Notes: generated from the letters alone by a model not told the origin. Counted from the first letter of the stretch, positions 25,508 through 35,571 are shown. The stretch is DNA of 64,000 nt from DYRB01 sp963845265 (GCA_963845265.1 CAWJRN010000014.1:124001-188000); one strand, 5' to 3'. Numbers and translations: made by a program.

Positions 25508-27022
25508 TCAGTCTCCCAGGCCGAAGCGATGACTCAGCGCGGCCATCGGGGCGTCGGTGAGCGCCAGCCAGGGCTCGGAGTAGAAACCAACGCCGAGCAG
25601 GACCAGGATCACCACCCCTGCAATGATGCGCTCCGGCCAGGTCCCCGGCGGGATATTCGCCGGGCCCTCGGCGGTACGCGGGGCGAGGAAGGCGCGCTGG
25701 AAGGCCCACAGCAGAAAGGCGGCGGCGGCCACGTTGCCGAGGGCCGCGGCGATGGTCACCAGGGCCCCGAAGCGGGCGATGGCCGCCTCGAGCATCAGGT
25801 GTACGGCGTCGAACCCCGGCGTCCCTGGCATGCCGACGATGGAAAGTCCGGCGATGAAAAAGGCCAGCCCGATCAGGGGCAGGCGGTCGAACAGGCCGCC
25901 GAGCTTGTCGAGCTGGGTGGTGCGCATGCGGCTGTAGACGCATCCGGTCATGAACAATAGCCCGGCGATGGCCATGCCGAAGTTGATCGACAGCATCACC
26001 GCCCCCTGGAAGGCCGAGGTCCCCAGGCTGAACAGCCCGATGACGAGCACGCTGGTGTGGCTGACCACCGCGTAGGCGAGCAGGCGGCGCAGGTTGGTCT
26101 GCATCAGGGCCAGCAGGGCGGCATAGAAGATGCCAGCTACCGCGAAGGCGATTACATAGGGGCTCCAGCGCTCCACCGCCTGGGGTACCAGCGGGAAGAC
26201 GAAACGCAGCAGGCCATAGACCCCGACCTTGAGCCCGAGCAGGAAGACCGGCGCTACCGCAACGGTGCCGTGCTCCGCCACCAGGGGTAGCCAGCCGTGC
26301 AGAGGGAACATGGGCGTGCGGATGGCCAGGCCGTAGAAGAGCAGGAAGAAGACCAGGGTGGCGAGGGCCGGTCCCAGGTGGTCGCCGGACAGGGCGATGA
26401 GGTCGAAGCTCCAGGCCCCGCCGTGGGTCGCGGCGTGGTTCCAGCCCAGGAGCAGGGCCCCGCCCAGCAGTAGGGCGAGGCTGGTGCCCATGAATTGGTA
26501 GTAGCGGTCCAGGGCCTGCTCCTCCGCCGGAGAGATTGCCCAGCGGCCCATGAGGTACCCGATCAGCCAGAGCTCGGCCCCGCCCAGTACCGTGAACCAG
26601 AGCAGGTCCAGGGTGGTGAATAGCGCCATCAGGGTCGCCTCGCAGGCCAGGGCCACGGCGAGGAAGTGCGCTGCCGGTTGTAACCGCCGCACCGGGGTAT
26701 AGACCACGACCAGCAGGCTGAGCAGGGCAGTGAGCAGGATGAACAGCATCGCCATGCCGTCTACCCCGACGTGGTAGTTGAGCATCGGGCCCAGGGTCCA
26801 TTGCTCGGTGAACTGGAGGGCGGGGCTGGTCTGATCCAGGGACAGGTAGAGGACAACGCCCAGCCCCAGCTCGGCCAGGCTGACCACCGTCGCGAAGGCG
26901 ATGGCCGGCAGCTCCCGGCGTATGCCCAGCAGGGCCAGGGCACCCACCAGGGGCAGGAGCTGCAGCACGGTCAGCAGCGGGAGGCCGTCGCTGGCCGAGG
27001 TGAGGATCGGGACACTCGTCAT
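25508..27022 (-). CDS. NuoM-like proton-conducting subunit, divergent copy
   Basis: The 504-residue protein has about 14 hydrophobic segments. The proton-channel core is recognisable but altered. Helix 5 reads LGGAELWLIGYLMGRWA (Glu kept, WEL lost). The channel motif is IRTPMFPLHGWLP, with Arg where the other copies have Lys. LLGLKVGVYGLLRF keeps the later Lys, and LLAYAVVSHTSVLVIGLF matches the family. These substitutions suggest a specialised or purely structural subunit within the complex. It lies between the NuoL-like and the last NuoM-like gene with gaps of about 10 bases. Confidence 0.83.
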   Translation of the reverse strand: MTSVPILTSASDGLPLLTVLQLLPLVGALALLGIRRELPAIAFATVVSLAELGLGVVLYLSLDQTSPALQFTEQWTLGPMLNYHVGVDGMAMLFILLTALLSLLVVVYTPVRRLQPAAHFLAVALACEATLMALFTTLDLLWFTVLGGAELWLIGYLMGRWAISPAEEQALDRYYQFMGTSLALLLGGALLLGWNHAATHGGAWSFDLIALSGDHLGPALATLVFFLLFYGLAIRTPMFPLHGWLPLVAEHGTVAVAPVFLLGLKVGVYGLLRFVFPLVPQAVERWSPYVIAFAVAGIFYAALLALMQTNLRRLLAYAVVSHTSVLVIGLFSLGTSAFQGAVMLSINFGMAIAGLLFMTGCVYSRMRTTQLDKLGGLFDRLPLIGLAFFIAGLSIVGMPGTPGFDAVHLMLEAAIARFGALVTIAAALGNVAAAAFLLWAFQRAFLAPRTAEGPANIPPGTWPERIIAGVVILVLLGVGFYSEPWLALTDAPMAALSHRFGLGD

Positions 27023-27031
27023 GGCTTGCCC

Positions 27032-28570
27032 CTACAGGATGACCACGAGGGTGGCCATGATGAGCAGCATCAGGTAACGGGGTCGGGCCAGCAGATCCTC
27101 CACCTGTTGCAGGTAGCCGCCGAGTACCTGGATGACCCCCAGCAGGCCCTCGCCGCCGCCGCGCAGGACGAGGCGCTCCTCGAACCAGTGCAGGCCCGAG
27201 GCCAACCCCTCCAGAAGACTGCCCAACAAGCCACCGACGCGGGTAAAACCCCCGGCCTCGTCCCCTTCGGTCTCGATGGATGCCAAGGCCCTGGCCTGGG
27301 AGGGCAGACCCACCAGCCGGTTGACGACCTGATCGTCGAAGGTCTGGAGATCCCGGGCCATGGCCTGGGTCGTTCGGGTCAGCAGGGCGTCGGAGGCCGG
27401 GTCGAGCCAGAAGCCCTGCATGGCCGCGTTGTAGAGCCGAGGTCGCCCGGCGAGCCAGGCGGGTACCGGGCGCACCTTGCCCTGTGTCCAGTGCATCAGG
27501 GCCGGTGCATGGAGGAACTGATAGGCCCGCCAGAGGGCGTGCAGGATCAGGTGGGCGCTGGCCAGCTCGACCCAGCCGAAGGAGCACCAGAGGACCATGA
27601 GCCCGACTTGGGTGGTGGTGGACGCCATCAGGGCCCCCTTGACGTCCGCCCTGGTCAGGCCGGTGAGCCAACCGAAGAGGGCCGTCATGAGCCCGATCAG
27701 TCCGATGAAGGGCATCAGGGCCGGGACCTGCTCGAACAGGGGCGAGACGCGGATGAGCAGATAGACCCCGGCATGGACCATCAGGGAGCCGTAGAAGATG
27801 GCGCTGGAGGGGGTCGGGCCCTCCAGGGCGCGGGCGATCCAGGCGGAGAAGGGCAGCAGGGCGGACTTGGCCAAGGCAGCGACCAGGAACCCGAGCAGGA
27901 TGAGCCCGGCGTGCAGGCCCTTGAGCCCCGCCGCCCCGGCCGTCAGGGCCGGCCACTCGGTGCTCCCGAGCCAGGTCAGGCAGAGGAAGATGGCGAACAG
28001 GAAGCCAGAGTCGCCGATGCGATTGGTGACGAAGGCGCGGGTCGCGTTCTCGGTCGCCTGGGGCCGGTCGTTGGCGAAGCCGATGAGCAGGTACGAGCTG
28101 ACCCCGGCCAGTTCCCAGCCGACGAAGGCGAAGACCGCGTTGCCCGCGGTGACGATGAGCAGCATGGCGCCTGTGAATAGGGACAGGACCATGAAGAAGC
28201 GCCGGAAGCCCGGCTCGCGGTGCATGTAGTGGACCGAGAAGCGCAGGACCAGCAGGCAGATGGACGCCATCAGGGTCGCCATGGCTAGGCCCAGGGGGTC
28301 CAGGGTCAGGCTAAGGTCGATGGCGACCTCGCCGCTGGCCAACCAGGTCCCAAGACGCACCTGGCCCGGCGCCCCGGCGATCAGGGCCGTGAGGTCCGCC
28401 GCCAGGACGGCGACCAGGGCCAGGGCTACGGCCCCCAGTGCAATGCGGGCCGTTGGGCGCTCCGCGGCCTCGCCCCGCCCCGGGTTCAGGGCCAGACCGG
28501 CGCCGATCCACAGCGCAGCCATCAGTGGCGGCAGCGGGATCAGGGCCCACAGGGAGGACAGGTCAGCCAT
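27032..28570 (-). CDS. NuoL/DabB-like proton-conducting subunit
   Basis: The 512-residue protein shows the NuoL pattern, with FSVHYMHREPGFRRFFMVLS and FVGWELAGVSSYLLIGFAND (helix-5 Glu). The channel motif is LAKSALLPFSAWIARALEGPTPSSAIFYGSLMVHAG in outline (LAKSALLPFSAWIARALEG shown). It is shorter than NuoL and lacks its long lateral helix. Its C-terminal third is largely amphipathic or soluble before a final hydrophobic stretch. DabB proteins of two-gene DAB systems are of this type, so this is the best candidate for the DabA partner. The start overlaps the dabA stop by eight bases. Confidence 0.85.
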   Translation of the reverse strand: MADLSSLWALIPLPPLMAALWIGAGLALNPGRGEAAERPTARIALGAVALALVAVLAADLTALIAGAPGQVRLGTWLASGEVAIDLSLTLDPLGLAMATLMASICLLVLRFSVHYMHREPGFRRFFMVLSLFTGAMLLIVTAGNAVFAFVGWELAGVSSYLLIGFANDRPQATENATRAFVTNRIGDSGFLFAIFLCLTWLGSTEWPALTAGAAGLKGLHAGLILLGFLVAALAKSALLPFSAWIARALEGPTPSSAIFYGSLMVHAGVYLLIRVSPLFEQVPALMPFIGLIGLMTALFGWLTGLTRADVKGALMASTTTQVGLMVLWCSFGWVELASAHLILHALWRAYQFLHAPALMHWTQGKVRPVPAWLAGRPRLYNAAMQGFWLDPASDALLTRTTQAMARDLQTFDDQVVNRLVGLPSQARALASIETEGDEAGGFTRVGGLLGSLLEGLASGLHWFEERLVLRGGGEGLLGVIQVLGGYLQQVEDLLARPRYLMLLIMATLVVIL

Positions 28571-31500
28571 GGTTCGGCACCTCGTCTGTGGCGCCGGCGG
28601 CGATCAGGGCCGGCGGCCGTGGTCCGCTGTGGCCCAGGTAGCACTCTGCAGAGCGCCCGACCAGGGCTGGCGGCTGTGCCGGCGGCTGCCAGGGGGCCCA
28701 GCCGGTGCCAGGTTGATAGAGGGAGATGGCCCCGGTCTCGGGGTCCAGGGCGGCGAGCTGCACCCAGGCCCCTCCGACCAGCTCCGCCACCGCGGGTTGG
28801 CGCTGGTAGATGGCTGTGAGCAGCTCCGTGGTCTGTTCCACCACCACAAGCAGACGCATCGCCTCGTGGATCTCCACCATCTGACGGGGCAGGCCAGTGC
28901 GCAGGTCCGAGGAGGTCCCCTCCATGACCCCGAGCATGCCGGTGACGTTGTGGGTCACCTTGGAGCCGCAGCCGTAGCCCTCGTCGTTGGAGGCGGAGAA
29001 GTAGTACTCCAGGCTGATGCCCGCCCCCACGGCCCCATTGATGACCAGGTGCCGCTCCAGGACGGCGCCGTCCGGGTCCTGGGTCGGGTCGTAGGAGATC
29101 AGGAAGGCGCGGCGGTCGAAGAAGGCCCCGCGGCTGAAGGAGCGGCGACCGATGAAGGCGCAGGCGTTGGTGGCGTGGCCCAGCTCCGGGCGGACCTGGG
29201 AGACGTCCAGGGCGCGATTCGCCACATGGCGGAAGGCGGCGGCCGGGTCCAGCCCTGGGGGCGCGGAGGCGAAGCGCCGGCAGCGCTCCTGGGCGTGGAG
29301 CAGGCAGGCCTGCCAAAGGGCCTCGCGGACCCGTCCCAGGGTGCCGGCCAGGGCTGCCGGCACGTCCTGGGTGTCGTACCAGTCCACGGCGTCGTTGCAG
29401 GTGTCGTGCTCGCCACCGACGAACCAGGTGCCCTCCGGGATGCGGATGCCGCGCTCGTCCAACAGGGTGCGGACCTCGGGCCTGTTGGCCATGGCGCAGA
29501 CCAGTCGGGCATTGGGCCCGCTGAAGCGTCCGGCGCAGGCCCCGCAGTTGTAGGCGGAGGCGTGGGGATTGTTCTGGTTGTGCGAGCCGTGACCCAGGAT
29601 GACCACCAGGGGGGCGAAACCCATGGTCAGCCCGGTGCTCACCAGCAGGGCCGCGACCCGCTCGGCCTGTTCGGCGTCCGTATAGCCCAGCCGCGGGGCC
29701 TCGACGGTGGCCGGCGGGCTGTCGTTGGGGGCGGTGAAGGCGATGCGGGTGTCCAGGTGCGGCTCGACCGCGGCGCGCAGGGTACGGGTCAGGCGCGCGA
29801 AGCGGGCGGGTGCTGCCAGCTTGCCGGTCAGGGCCAGCCCGGCGAAGGGCCCGGCCAGGGCCGCGACCGCGGCAGGTGCCAGCAGGCCCCTGCGCCCGAA
29901 CTGGAGCAGGCGCTGGGTCCAGGTGCTCAGGGTCCGGTGGCGTTGGGCTCGGACACGCCCGATGGCCTCGCACTCTGGGCGCGGCACCTCGCGCACCTCC
30001 TGGGTGGGGATCACCGGGGCCGGGATCAACGGGGCCAGGGCGGTGACGGTCGTGTCGTCCAGGCCGCGCCAGTTGTGCGGGACGCTGAAGTGGGCGGCGG
30101 CCCCCAGGGTCTCGATGTCCGGGGCCAACTCCTCCAGGTGGCGGCGGGTGCCCTCCTCACGGTCGTCCATGCAGAACATGACCTGAGCTGGCGGGCAGTG
30201 CCGCGTCGTCCCGTTCGGACCAGGGTCCGCGGCCGTGGTTGTGGGCCAGGGCGGTGAGGATCTGTTCCCGATAGTGGCGCTCGAAGGCCTGGAGCCAGAG
30301 GTAGCAGCCCCGGTCCTCATCCAGGGTGTCCAGGCAGGCGAAGATGGCCCTGACGCCCTCTGTCCCCAGTCGGCGCAGCTCGGCACCGGACAGGCCCAGG
30401 TGCTGGGCCACACGGAACAGGGGCCAGGCTCGGCCATGGGCGGTGGGCGCCGTGGGGGCCGGGTCGGGTCCGGGGTTGACTTGGGAGCGACGCCAGATCC
30501 AGATGCGGGCCGCCAACTCTCCCCAGTCGCGCTCGCCGTGGTGCAGGTCCGAGTAGGCGACGGCGCCCTCGGCCAAGGTCGTCAGATACTCCGGTAGGGG
30601 CTCGCCATAGAGGGCCTCGCGGACCAGGAGTTCCTCCGGGTTGCGGCGGAAGTACCACCGCAGCATGTCCAGGCTGGCCTCGATCTGCCAGTGGGTGCGA
30701 CTCAGGGCTTGGGCGTAGATGCGCTCCAGGACCAGGCGCAGGGCCAGGTAGTCGAGCATCGATACCGGGGCCGCGTCGGGCCCGTAGTCGGGGTGCCGCT
30801 CCCGCCACAGGGCCATGCCCGACCAGCCGGGCAGCTCCAGGGCAAGGCGCTCCAGATAACCGAGCCAGCGTTCCCGGGGCAGGGCCATGCGCTGGAGCTC
30901 CGCGATGATCGCCTCCAAGGGCTCTGGGGGTAGCGACTCGACCTCAGTGCCCCAGGCCCGCAGGTCGCGGAAGACCGGGGTCATGTCGGTGCGGGCGGCG
31001 ACCCGCCAGGCGGCATAGAGGCCCTGGTCCCGATGTGGGTTGGTCCAGGGGGCGAAGCCCTCGTCCAGGTAGGCGCCCAGGTAGCGGGCGAGTTTCGGCT
31101 TGAGCTGTTCCAGCAGATCCTCGCCGGTGAGGGCCTGGAGCAGGCCGCGCAGCGTCAGGTCTGAGCCGACTCGGTCGAGCAGGGCCTGGAGACGGGCCGC
31201 AGCCTCTTGGTGGATCTGTCGTTCCATGCGCTCCTGAGGCGAGGCGGTCCCCCCTTCACTGGCCTGGTCTCCGGGCAGGCTCGCTTCGGCCTGCGCGGCA
31301 GTGCCCTCCAAGAGCTCGTCGGGGTGGGGCCGGGCATGGTCGATGCCCATGACATCGAGGCAGGCGGACCAGAGGTCGGCGACGACCGCGGCCTCGTCGT
31401 GCATACCGAACCGGGCGCGGGCCTCGGGGGCGACATCCGCCTGGAATCGGCTTAGGGCCCCGTCCTCATCGATGAGCCAGTCCAGGCGCGCAGCGGGGAT

Positions 31501-31890
31501 CGGCTCGCAGGGGTAACGCAGCGCAGCGAGATAGAGGTCGCGGCGGCGCAGGACGGGGTCAGGCTCGGCGCCGGGTTGAGCCCAATGGAGGGGCTGATCG
31601 GCGTCCAGGTCAGCGTCTGCATCCACCACGGCAGCGAGGTCCTCCAGAGTGATGCGGCCCTCGGCGTGATAGGCGCGGAAGCGCTCCAGGGGCAGGTAGC
31701 CGCGGTTGCCCGTCATGCGGCGGGCCTCCGCCAGGGCTTGGGGGAACGGCAGGTGCTGGAACCCGTGCAGGGTGTTGTGGTGGACGAAGTCGCGGATCGT
31801 CGCCTGTCCGGGCAGGACGTGCTCCAGGTAGGCCGACAGGCCACGGATCTGGGCCCGGATGTCGCCCGTTGGTGCCGCGTGTTCGCTCAT
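28563..31890 (-). CDS. dabA: DabA-like inorganic carbon transporter subunit (UPF0753/DUF2309), with a frameshift
   Basis: Two overlapping frames give one DabA of about 1,100 residues. The N-terminal half (MSEHAAPTGDIRAQIRGLSA; RDFVHHNTLHGFQHL) is open to 30157. The C-terminal half, from about 30195, has VMFCMDDREEG and LVVILGHGSHNQNNP followed by SAYNCGACAG. Those carry the Cys, Asp, His and Cys that bind zinc in characterised DabA, arranged like a beta-carbonic anhydrase site. Near 30190-30199 the DNA appears to lack one base (ALPAS versus ALPPAQ). DabA with DabB accumulates bicarbonate using the proton motive force. If the shift is real the protein would lose its active site. The operon and all other genes being intact argues for sequencing error. 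Confidence 0.88.
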
Positions 31891-31902
31891 CCGCGTCTCC
31901 CC

Positions 31903-33420
31903 CTAGAGGACCGGCCCGAAGGCTGCGCCGATGGATGCCAGGGTGGCCTGGGACAGGCGCAGTACCGGGGCAGGGAAGAGGCCCAGCAGCAGGATGCCCG
32001 CGCTCAGGGCCGAGGCGGCGACCATCTCGCTGCCGCGCAGGTCCGTGAGGTTGCGCATCTGCGGCCGTACCGGACCGGTGAATAAGCGCCCCACGGTGCG
32101 GATAGCGTAGGCGGCGCTGATCAGGACGCCCACGCTCAGGAGCACCATGAGCCAGCCCCAGCGCTCGAAGCCGCCGATCAGGGTGTGCAGCTCGGCGATG
32201 AAGCCTGCCGTCCCCGGCATGCCCACCGCCGCCACGAAGGCCAGGATGGTGAAGAAGGCGAAGCGCGGGGTGACCCGGATCAGCGAGCTGTAGTGCCGGA
32301 TCTCGCGGGTGTGGGTGCGCTCGTAGAGGAGTCCGACGAGCAGGAACAGGGCCCCGGCCACCAGTCCGTGGGCGACCATCTGGGCCACGGCTCCGGTGAG
32401 CCCGGTGACGTTCAGGGCCGCGATGCCCACCAGGACGACGCCCATGTGGCTGATGGACGAGTAGGCGATCATGGCCTTGAGATCGGTCTGGCGCCAGGCC
32501 AGCAGGCCTCCGTAGACCAGGCTCAGCAGGGCGATGCCGAGCAGGAGCCCTTGCAGGGCCAGGGCCGCATCCGGGAGCAGGACCACCGCCCGCAGCAGGC
32601 CATAGGAGCCCATCTTGAGCAGGATGCCCGAGAGCAGGATGCTCACCGGGCTGGGTGCCTCGACGTGGGCGAGCGGCAGCCAGCCGTGAATCGGGAAGAT
32701 AGGCATCTTGACCCCGAAGCCAACCAGGAACCCCAGAAAGATCAGGACCTGGGTCTCGGCGGGTAGGGTAGGGGCCCCGCGCCCCATGTCCGCCATGGCA
32801 AAGCTGTGCCCAGGGACGGCGTCGAACAGGAGTAGGAGCGAGATCAGCATGAACACGGACCCGCCCATGGTATAGAGGACGAAGTTCAGCGAGGCCCCGG
32901 CCCGCCCCTTGCCGCTATGGACGGTGGGCATGCCGGACGCGCCGGGAGCGGCGGCCGGCTTGCCTCCCCAGCGGTCGATGAGGAAGAACAGCGGGATCAG
33001 GGTCAGCTCCCAGAAGACATAGAACAGGGCCCAGTCCTGGGCGGTGAAGACCCCGAGCATGGCCGTCTCCAGGACCAGCATCAGCACGTAGTAGCCCTTG
33101 GGTCTGTCCTGGATGGACTTGGACGCCATGATCGCGACCAGCGCGAGCAGGGTGGCGAGCATGACCAGAGGCAAGGAGACCCCGTCCACCCCCAGGGCGT
33201 AGGTGGTCCCGAGCCGTTCGTTCCAGTGGGTCGACTCGGCGTACTGCATCCCCGCTACCGCCGTATCGAAGCCCAGGACCAGGGACCAGGACAGGCATAG
33301 GGTGGCGATAGCGGCCGTGACGGCCAGCCGACGGATCAAGGTGGTATTGTCGCCGGGAAGCAGGGCGATCAGGGCGGCGCCAACCAGGGGCAGGGCGAGC
33401 AGGAGCGAGAGGTAACCCAT
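31903..33420 (-). CDS. NuoM-like proton-conducting subunit, first gene of the DAB operon
   Basis: The 505-residue protein is the most canonical NuoM copy here. FWELTLIPLFFLIDRWGG holds the helix-5 Glu. FGVKMPIFPIHGWLPLAH and the following EAPSPVSILLSGILLKMGSY keep the Lys/His chain of the half-channel, and MIAYSSISHMGVVLVGI matches the family. An insert of Pro/Gly/Ser sequence lies near residues 155-175. The gene ends 12 bases before dabA, so it is co-transcribed. The arrangement resembles cyanobacterial NdhD/NdhF paralogues dedicated to CO2 uptake more than respiratory complex I. Confidence 0.87.
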   Translation of the reverse strand: MGYLSLLLALPLVGAALIALLPGDNTTLIRRLAVTAAIATLCLSWSLVLGFDTAVAGMQYAESTHWNERLGTTYALGVDGVSLPLVMLATLLALVAIMASKSIQDRPKGYYVLMLVLETAMLGVFTAQDWALFYVFWELTLIPLFFLIDRWGGKPAAAPGASGMPTVHSGKGRAGASLNFVLYTMGGSVFMLISLLLLFDAVPGHSFAMADMGRGAPTLPAETQVLIFLGFLVGFGVKMPIFPIHGWLPLAHVEAPSPVSILLSGILLKMGSYGLLRAVVLLPDAALALQGLLLGIALLSLVYGGLLAWRQTDLKAMIAYSSISHMGVVLVGIAALNVTGLTGAVAQMVAHGLVAGALFLLVGLLYERTHTREIRHYSSLIRVTPRFAFFTILAFVAAVGMPGTAGFIAELHTLIGGFERWGWLMVLLSVGVLISAAYAIRTVGRLFTGPVRPQMRNLTDLRGSEMVAASALSAGILLLGLFPAPVLRLSQATLASIGAAFGPVL

Positions 33421-33620
33421 GGTTGTCCCGGGTGTTTCAGGGAGGTACTGACAGGGGAGGCGCCCCGGATCCCGAAATCAGGTCCGACGTCGGGGTCGCA
33501 CGGGCCTGTTCGTGCGCGTCGACCCGAACCCTATCGAAGGGTCGCGAGGGTATCATCTATTGAAACCGAGAATATACAGACGAACCGCCATGGCTCCGAG
33601 CCGGAGAGAGAAGACTCAAG
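33421..33620. promoter_or_regulatory. Divergent intergenic region between the DAB operon and the LCIB-type gene
   Basis: These 200 bases separate two divergently transcribed carbon-related units and must hold both promoters. An A/T-rich stretch near 33553-33577 is the best candidate for a promoter core. GGAGAGAGAAG precedes the plus-strand start. No regulator site is recognisable by eye. Confidence 0.45.
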
Positions 33621-34763
33621 ATGTTTGAACAGCCAACAGGTGTCGTGGAGCCCCTGGCCGACTACCGCATCGACCCCACCCCTATGCGCTATAGCCAGTT
33701 CGTCCCGCGCCTCTACGGGCTCTGCCTGGGGCTTGGCATGGAGCAGGGTCGCATCATGCCCTCGCGTGCCTTCTGCTCCGACGAGAGCCAGGGTTACCCC
33801 ATCATCTTGCTGGCCAAGCACTTCGGGGCCTTCCCCTTCGACCACGGTCAGGTCGGTGGCATCGTGGCTACGGATCGCCACGGGCCCCATGCCCACCACG
33901 GGCAGGACCTGGTCATCGTCCAGGCGAGCCACGTGGGCTATGACGCCCAGAGCGGCACCTTCGGCGTCTACCGCCGTCTACAGAGTTCCGACCATGAGTG
34001 CACGACCAGCTGCGGCAAGATCTGTGCGGTCCTCGACCTGTACCAGATGGAGTACCGTTTTGCCCAGGAGCACATCCTCATCGCCCGTGGCGAAACCGGC
34101 CCAGTGGTGATCGTCGACAATCTCCTGGTTCGTCAGGACCGCGACGAGGGCCTCATGCTCCACCTGCAGCGTCTGGTGCGCTGCGATGTCGAAGGTCACC
34201 CGTCCTATGTGCGCTCCCTGAGTACCGCCAAGGTCTTCTACATGGCCGCCAGCCTGGCGGTGCGTCTGGCCGAGCGCATCCCGACGACGCCGACCCCCAT
34301 CGGGGATGTCCTGACGCCGGATCTTTTCTACTTTCGGCGCAAGATCGTGAGTGACGAGGAGGGTCGTGGTCACCTGGAGCGCAACCTGATCCGCTTCATG
34401 CCCCAGATCGTGACGGCCCCGGCCCCGGCCCTGACCGCGGCCAAGATCAACACCCAGATCGAGTTCGATCGAGCCTACCGCACCCTGGTCACAGAGCCCG
34501 CCTACCGCGCCAAGCGACTGCTGTTCGTTGCCGGTTTGAATGTGGACGTCTCGCCCACCCCCGGGCGGATCTTTCCCCTGACCAAGTTCGTCCCCTGGGC
34601 GGCCTACTGGCAGTCCCCGAATGGCCAAGGCGAGACCTGGGAACAGGATGAGTTGCGCGGGCGTCTGCTCGAACAGACCACGGACAATCCTCACCAGGTG
34701 GATCTGGAGGCCGCCATCCACGAGATGGAGCGTGTGGAGGGGGTGACGCTGCGGCTGCCTTGA
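33621..34763 (+). CDS. LCIB/LCIC-type beta-carbonic anhydrase-like protein
   Basis: The 380-residue protein resembles the low-CO2-inducible LCIB/LCIC family, which has a beta-carbonic anhydrase fold. Diagnostic stretches are RYSQFVPRLYGLCLGLGMEQ, MPSRAFCSDESQGYPIILLA, GGIVATDRHGPHAHHG, VQASHVGYD and CGKICAVLD. Candidate zinc ligands are Cys52, His104 and Cys131; the flanking Asp54 could act with a nearby Arg. The second half (about residues 190-380) is less familiar. In algae these proteins recapture CO2 as bicarbonate. It is divergent from the DAB operon, so the two probably share control. The family call is from recalled motifs, not an alignment. Confidence 0.75.
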   Translation: MFEQPTGVVEPLADYRIDPTPMRYSQFVPRLYGLCLGLGMEQGRIMPSRAFCSDESQGYPIILLAKHFGAFPFDHGQVGGIVATDRHGPHAHHGQDLVIVQASHVGYDAQSGTFGVYRRLQSSDHECTTSCGKICAVLDLYQMEYRFAQEHILIARGETGPVVIVDNLLVRQDRDEGLMLHLQRLVRCDVEGHPSYVRSLSTAKVFYMAASLAVRLAERIPTTPTPIGDVLTPDLFYFRRKIVSDEEGRGHLERNLIRFMPQIVTAPAPALTAAKINTQIEFDRAYRTLVTEPAYRAKRLLFVAGLNVDVSPTPGRIFPLTKFVPWAAYWQSPNGQGETWEQDELRGRLLEQTTDNPHQVDLEAAIHEMERVEGVTLRLP

Positions 34764-34943
34764 CCCGACACACCGCCAGGGCGCCGGCAGTGCCAGGGAT
34801 GGCAACATCTTCTCTGATATTAGCGCTCGCGCGCTCTCACCAGGCTTCCTGATATTAGACCGCGCCAACTTGCTCGGACTGCTCGACCGTCCTCAGCGCT
34901 CCCCGAGAAGTTCCATAACTCGCACGTGTTTAGGGTTATCCGT

Positions 34944-35024
34944 ACGACCGCAGTCGGCTAGCAGCAGCCGCCCAGATGCCCGGAAGCAGCGACTGCAATT
35001 CGAGGTACAGTGGCCGCTTGGGAA
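34944..35024. repeat. Dispersed repeat, copy 1
   Basis: It shares with 37656-37731 the blocks GCAGCAGC, TGCCCGGA and CTGCAATTCGAGGTA, separated by diverged bases in the same order. Confidence 0.7.
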
Positions 35025-35054
35025 ATTGGGACGGGGAGGAGGCCATTGCTCCAG

Positions 35055-35080
35055 CGATTTCGTGGTCTGGCCCCGATTTC
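35055..35080. repeat. GATTTCGTGGTC repeat, copy 1
   Basis: CGATTTCGTGGTCTGGCCCC with GATTTC following; matches the copies at 35572 and 36529. Confidence 0.7.
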
Positions 35081-35234
35081 AGCCCCGCGTGGCGCTGCAA
35101 GGTCGTCGGCTCCGTTGCGGGCGATGTCCGACGAATATACGGCAGCAGCGCAATCGACCACGGCCCCTTTTCTACGGATTGGGATGTCGTGCGCATCGAC
35201 ACCCGCGGTGGGCGCTTCGATCGAGACGAGGCCA

Positions 35235-35522
35235 ATGCCCGCTAGGGCGTTTCTGGACACCAATGTCCTGATCTACGCCTTCTCGGAATCGGAGCCGGAA
35301 AAGCGCGCGATTGCCCGCCCACTCGGGCTGGTACCGGAGACCTGGATCAGCACACAGGTTATCAACTAGACCTGTACCGTCCTCACCCGCAAGTTTAAAT
35401 TGCCCTTTGCGGACGCGGCCGCCGCGGCCGAACAGATCATCCAGACACTTCCAGTGCTAGACATCGACATCGACGTCATCCGCAAGGCGCTCGCGCTGGC
35501 CGAGCAGCGGCTAGGATATTGA
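35235..35522 (+). pseudogene. PIN-domain (VapC-like) toxin, broken
   Basis: The frame starts MPARAFLDTNVLIYAFSESE, a textbook PIN-domain N-terminus with the first catalytic Asp. It continues to ISTQVIN and meets a TAG, then goes on in the same frame with TRKFKLPFADAAAAAEQII and IRKALALAEQRLGY before a final TGA. The C-terminal catalytic Asp motif is missing. Both the internal stop and the lost 3' end mark it as a pseudogene. No intact antitoxin is visible upstream. Confidence 0.75.
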
Positions 35523-35571
35523 CCACGCCAAAGTAACACCTGTAACGACTCCTGTTTCTCGGAGGCATCGG

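Noticed and set aside
30157..30437. A separate second protein starting at 30437 on the minus strand
   Set aside because: The first 90 residues of that frame are arginine- and proline-rich shadow of the dabA N-terminal frame; only the part after about 30195 is DabA-like, so it is the other half of one gene.
23959..33420. A respiratory NADH:quinone oxidoreductase (complex I) operon
   Set aside because: Only NuoL/M-type subunits are present, three NuoM copies at once, with dabA inside the operon and no NuoA-K or peripheral subunits.
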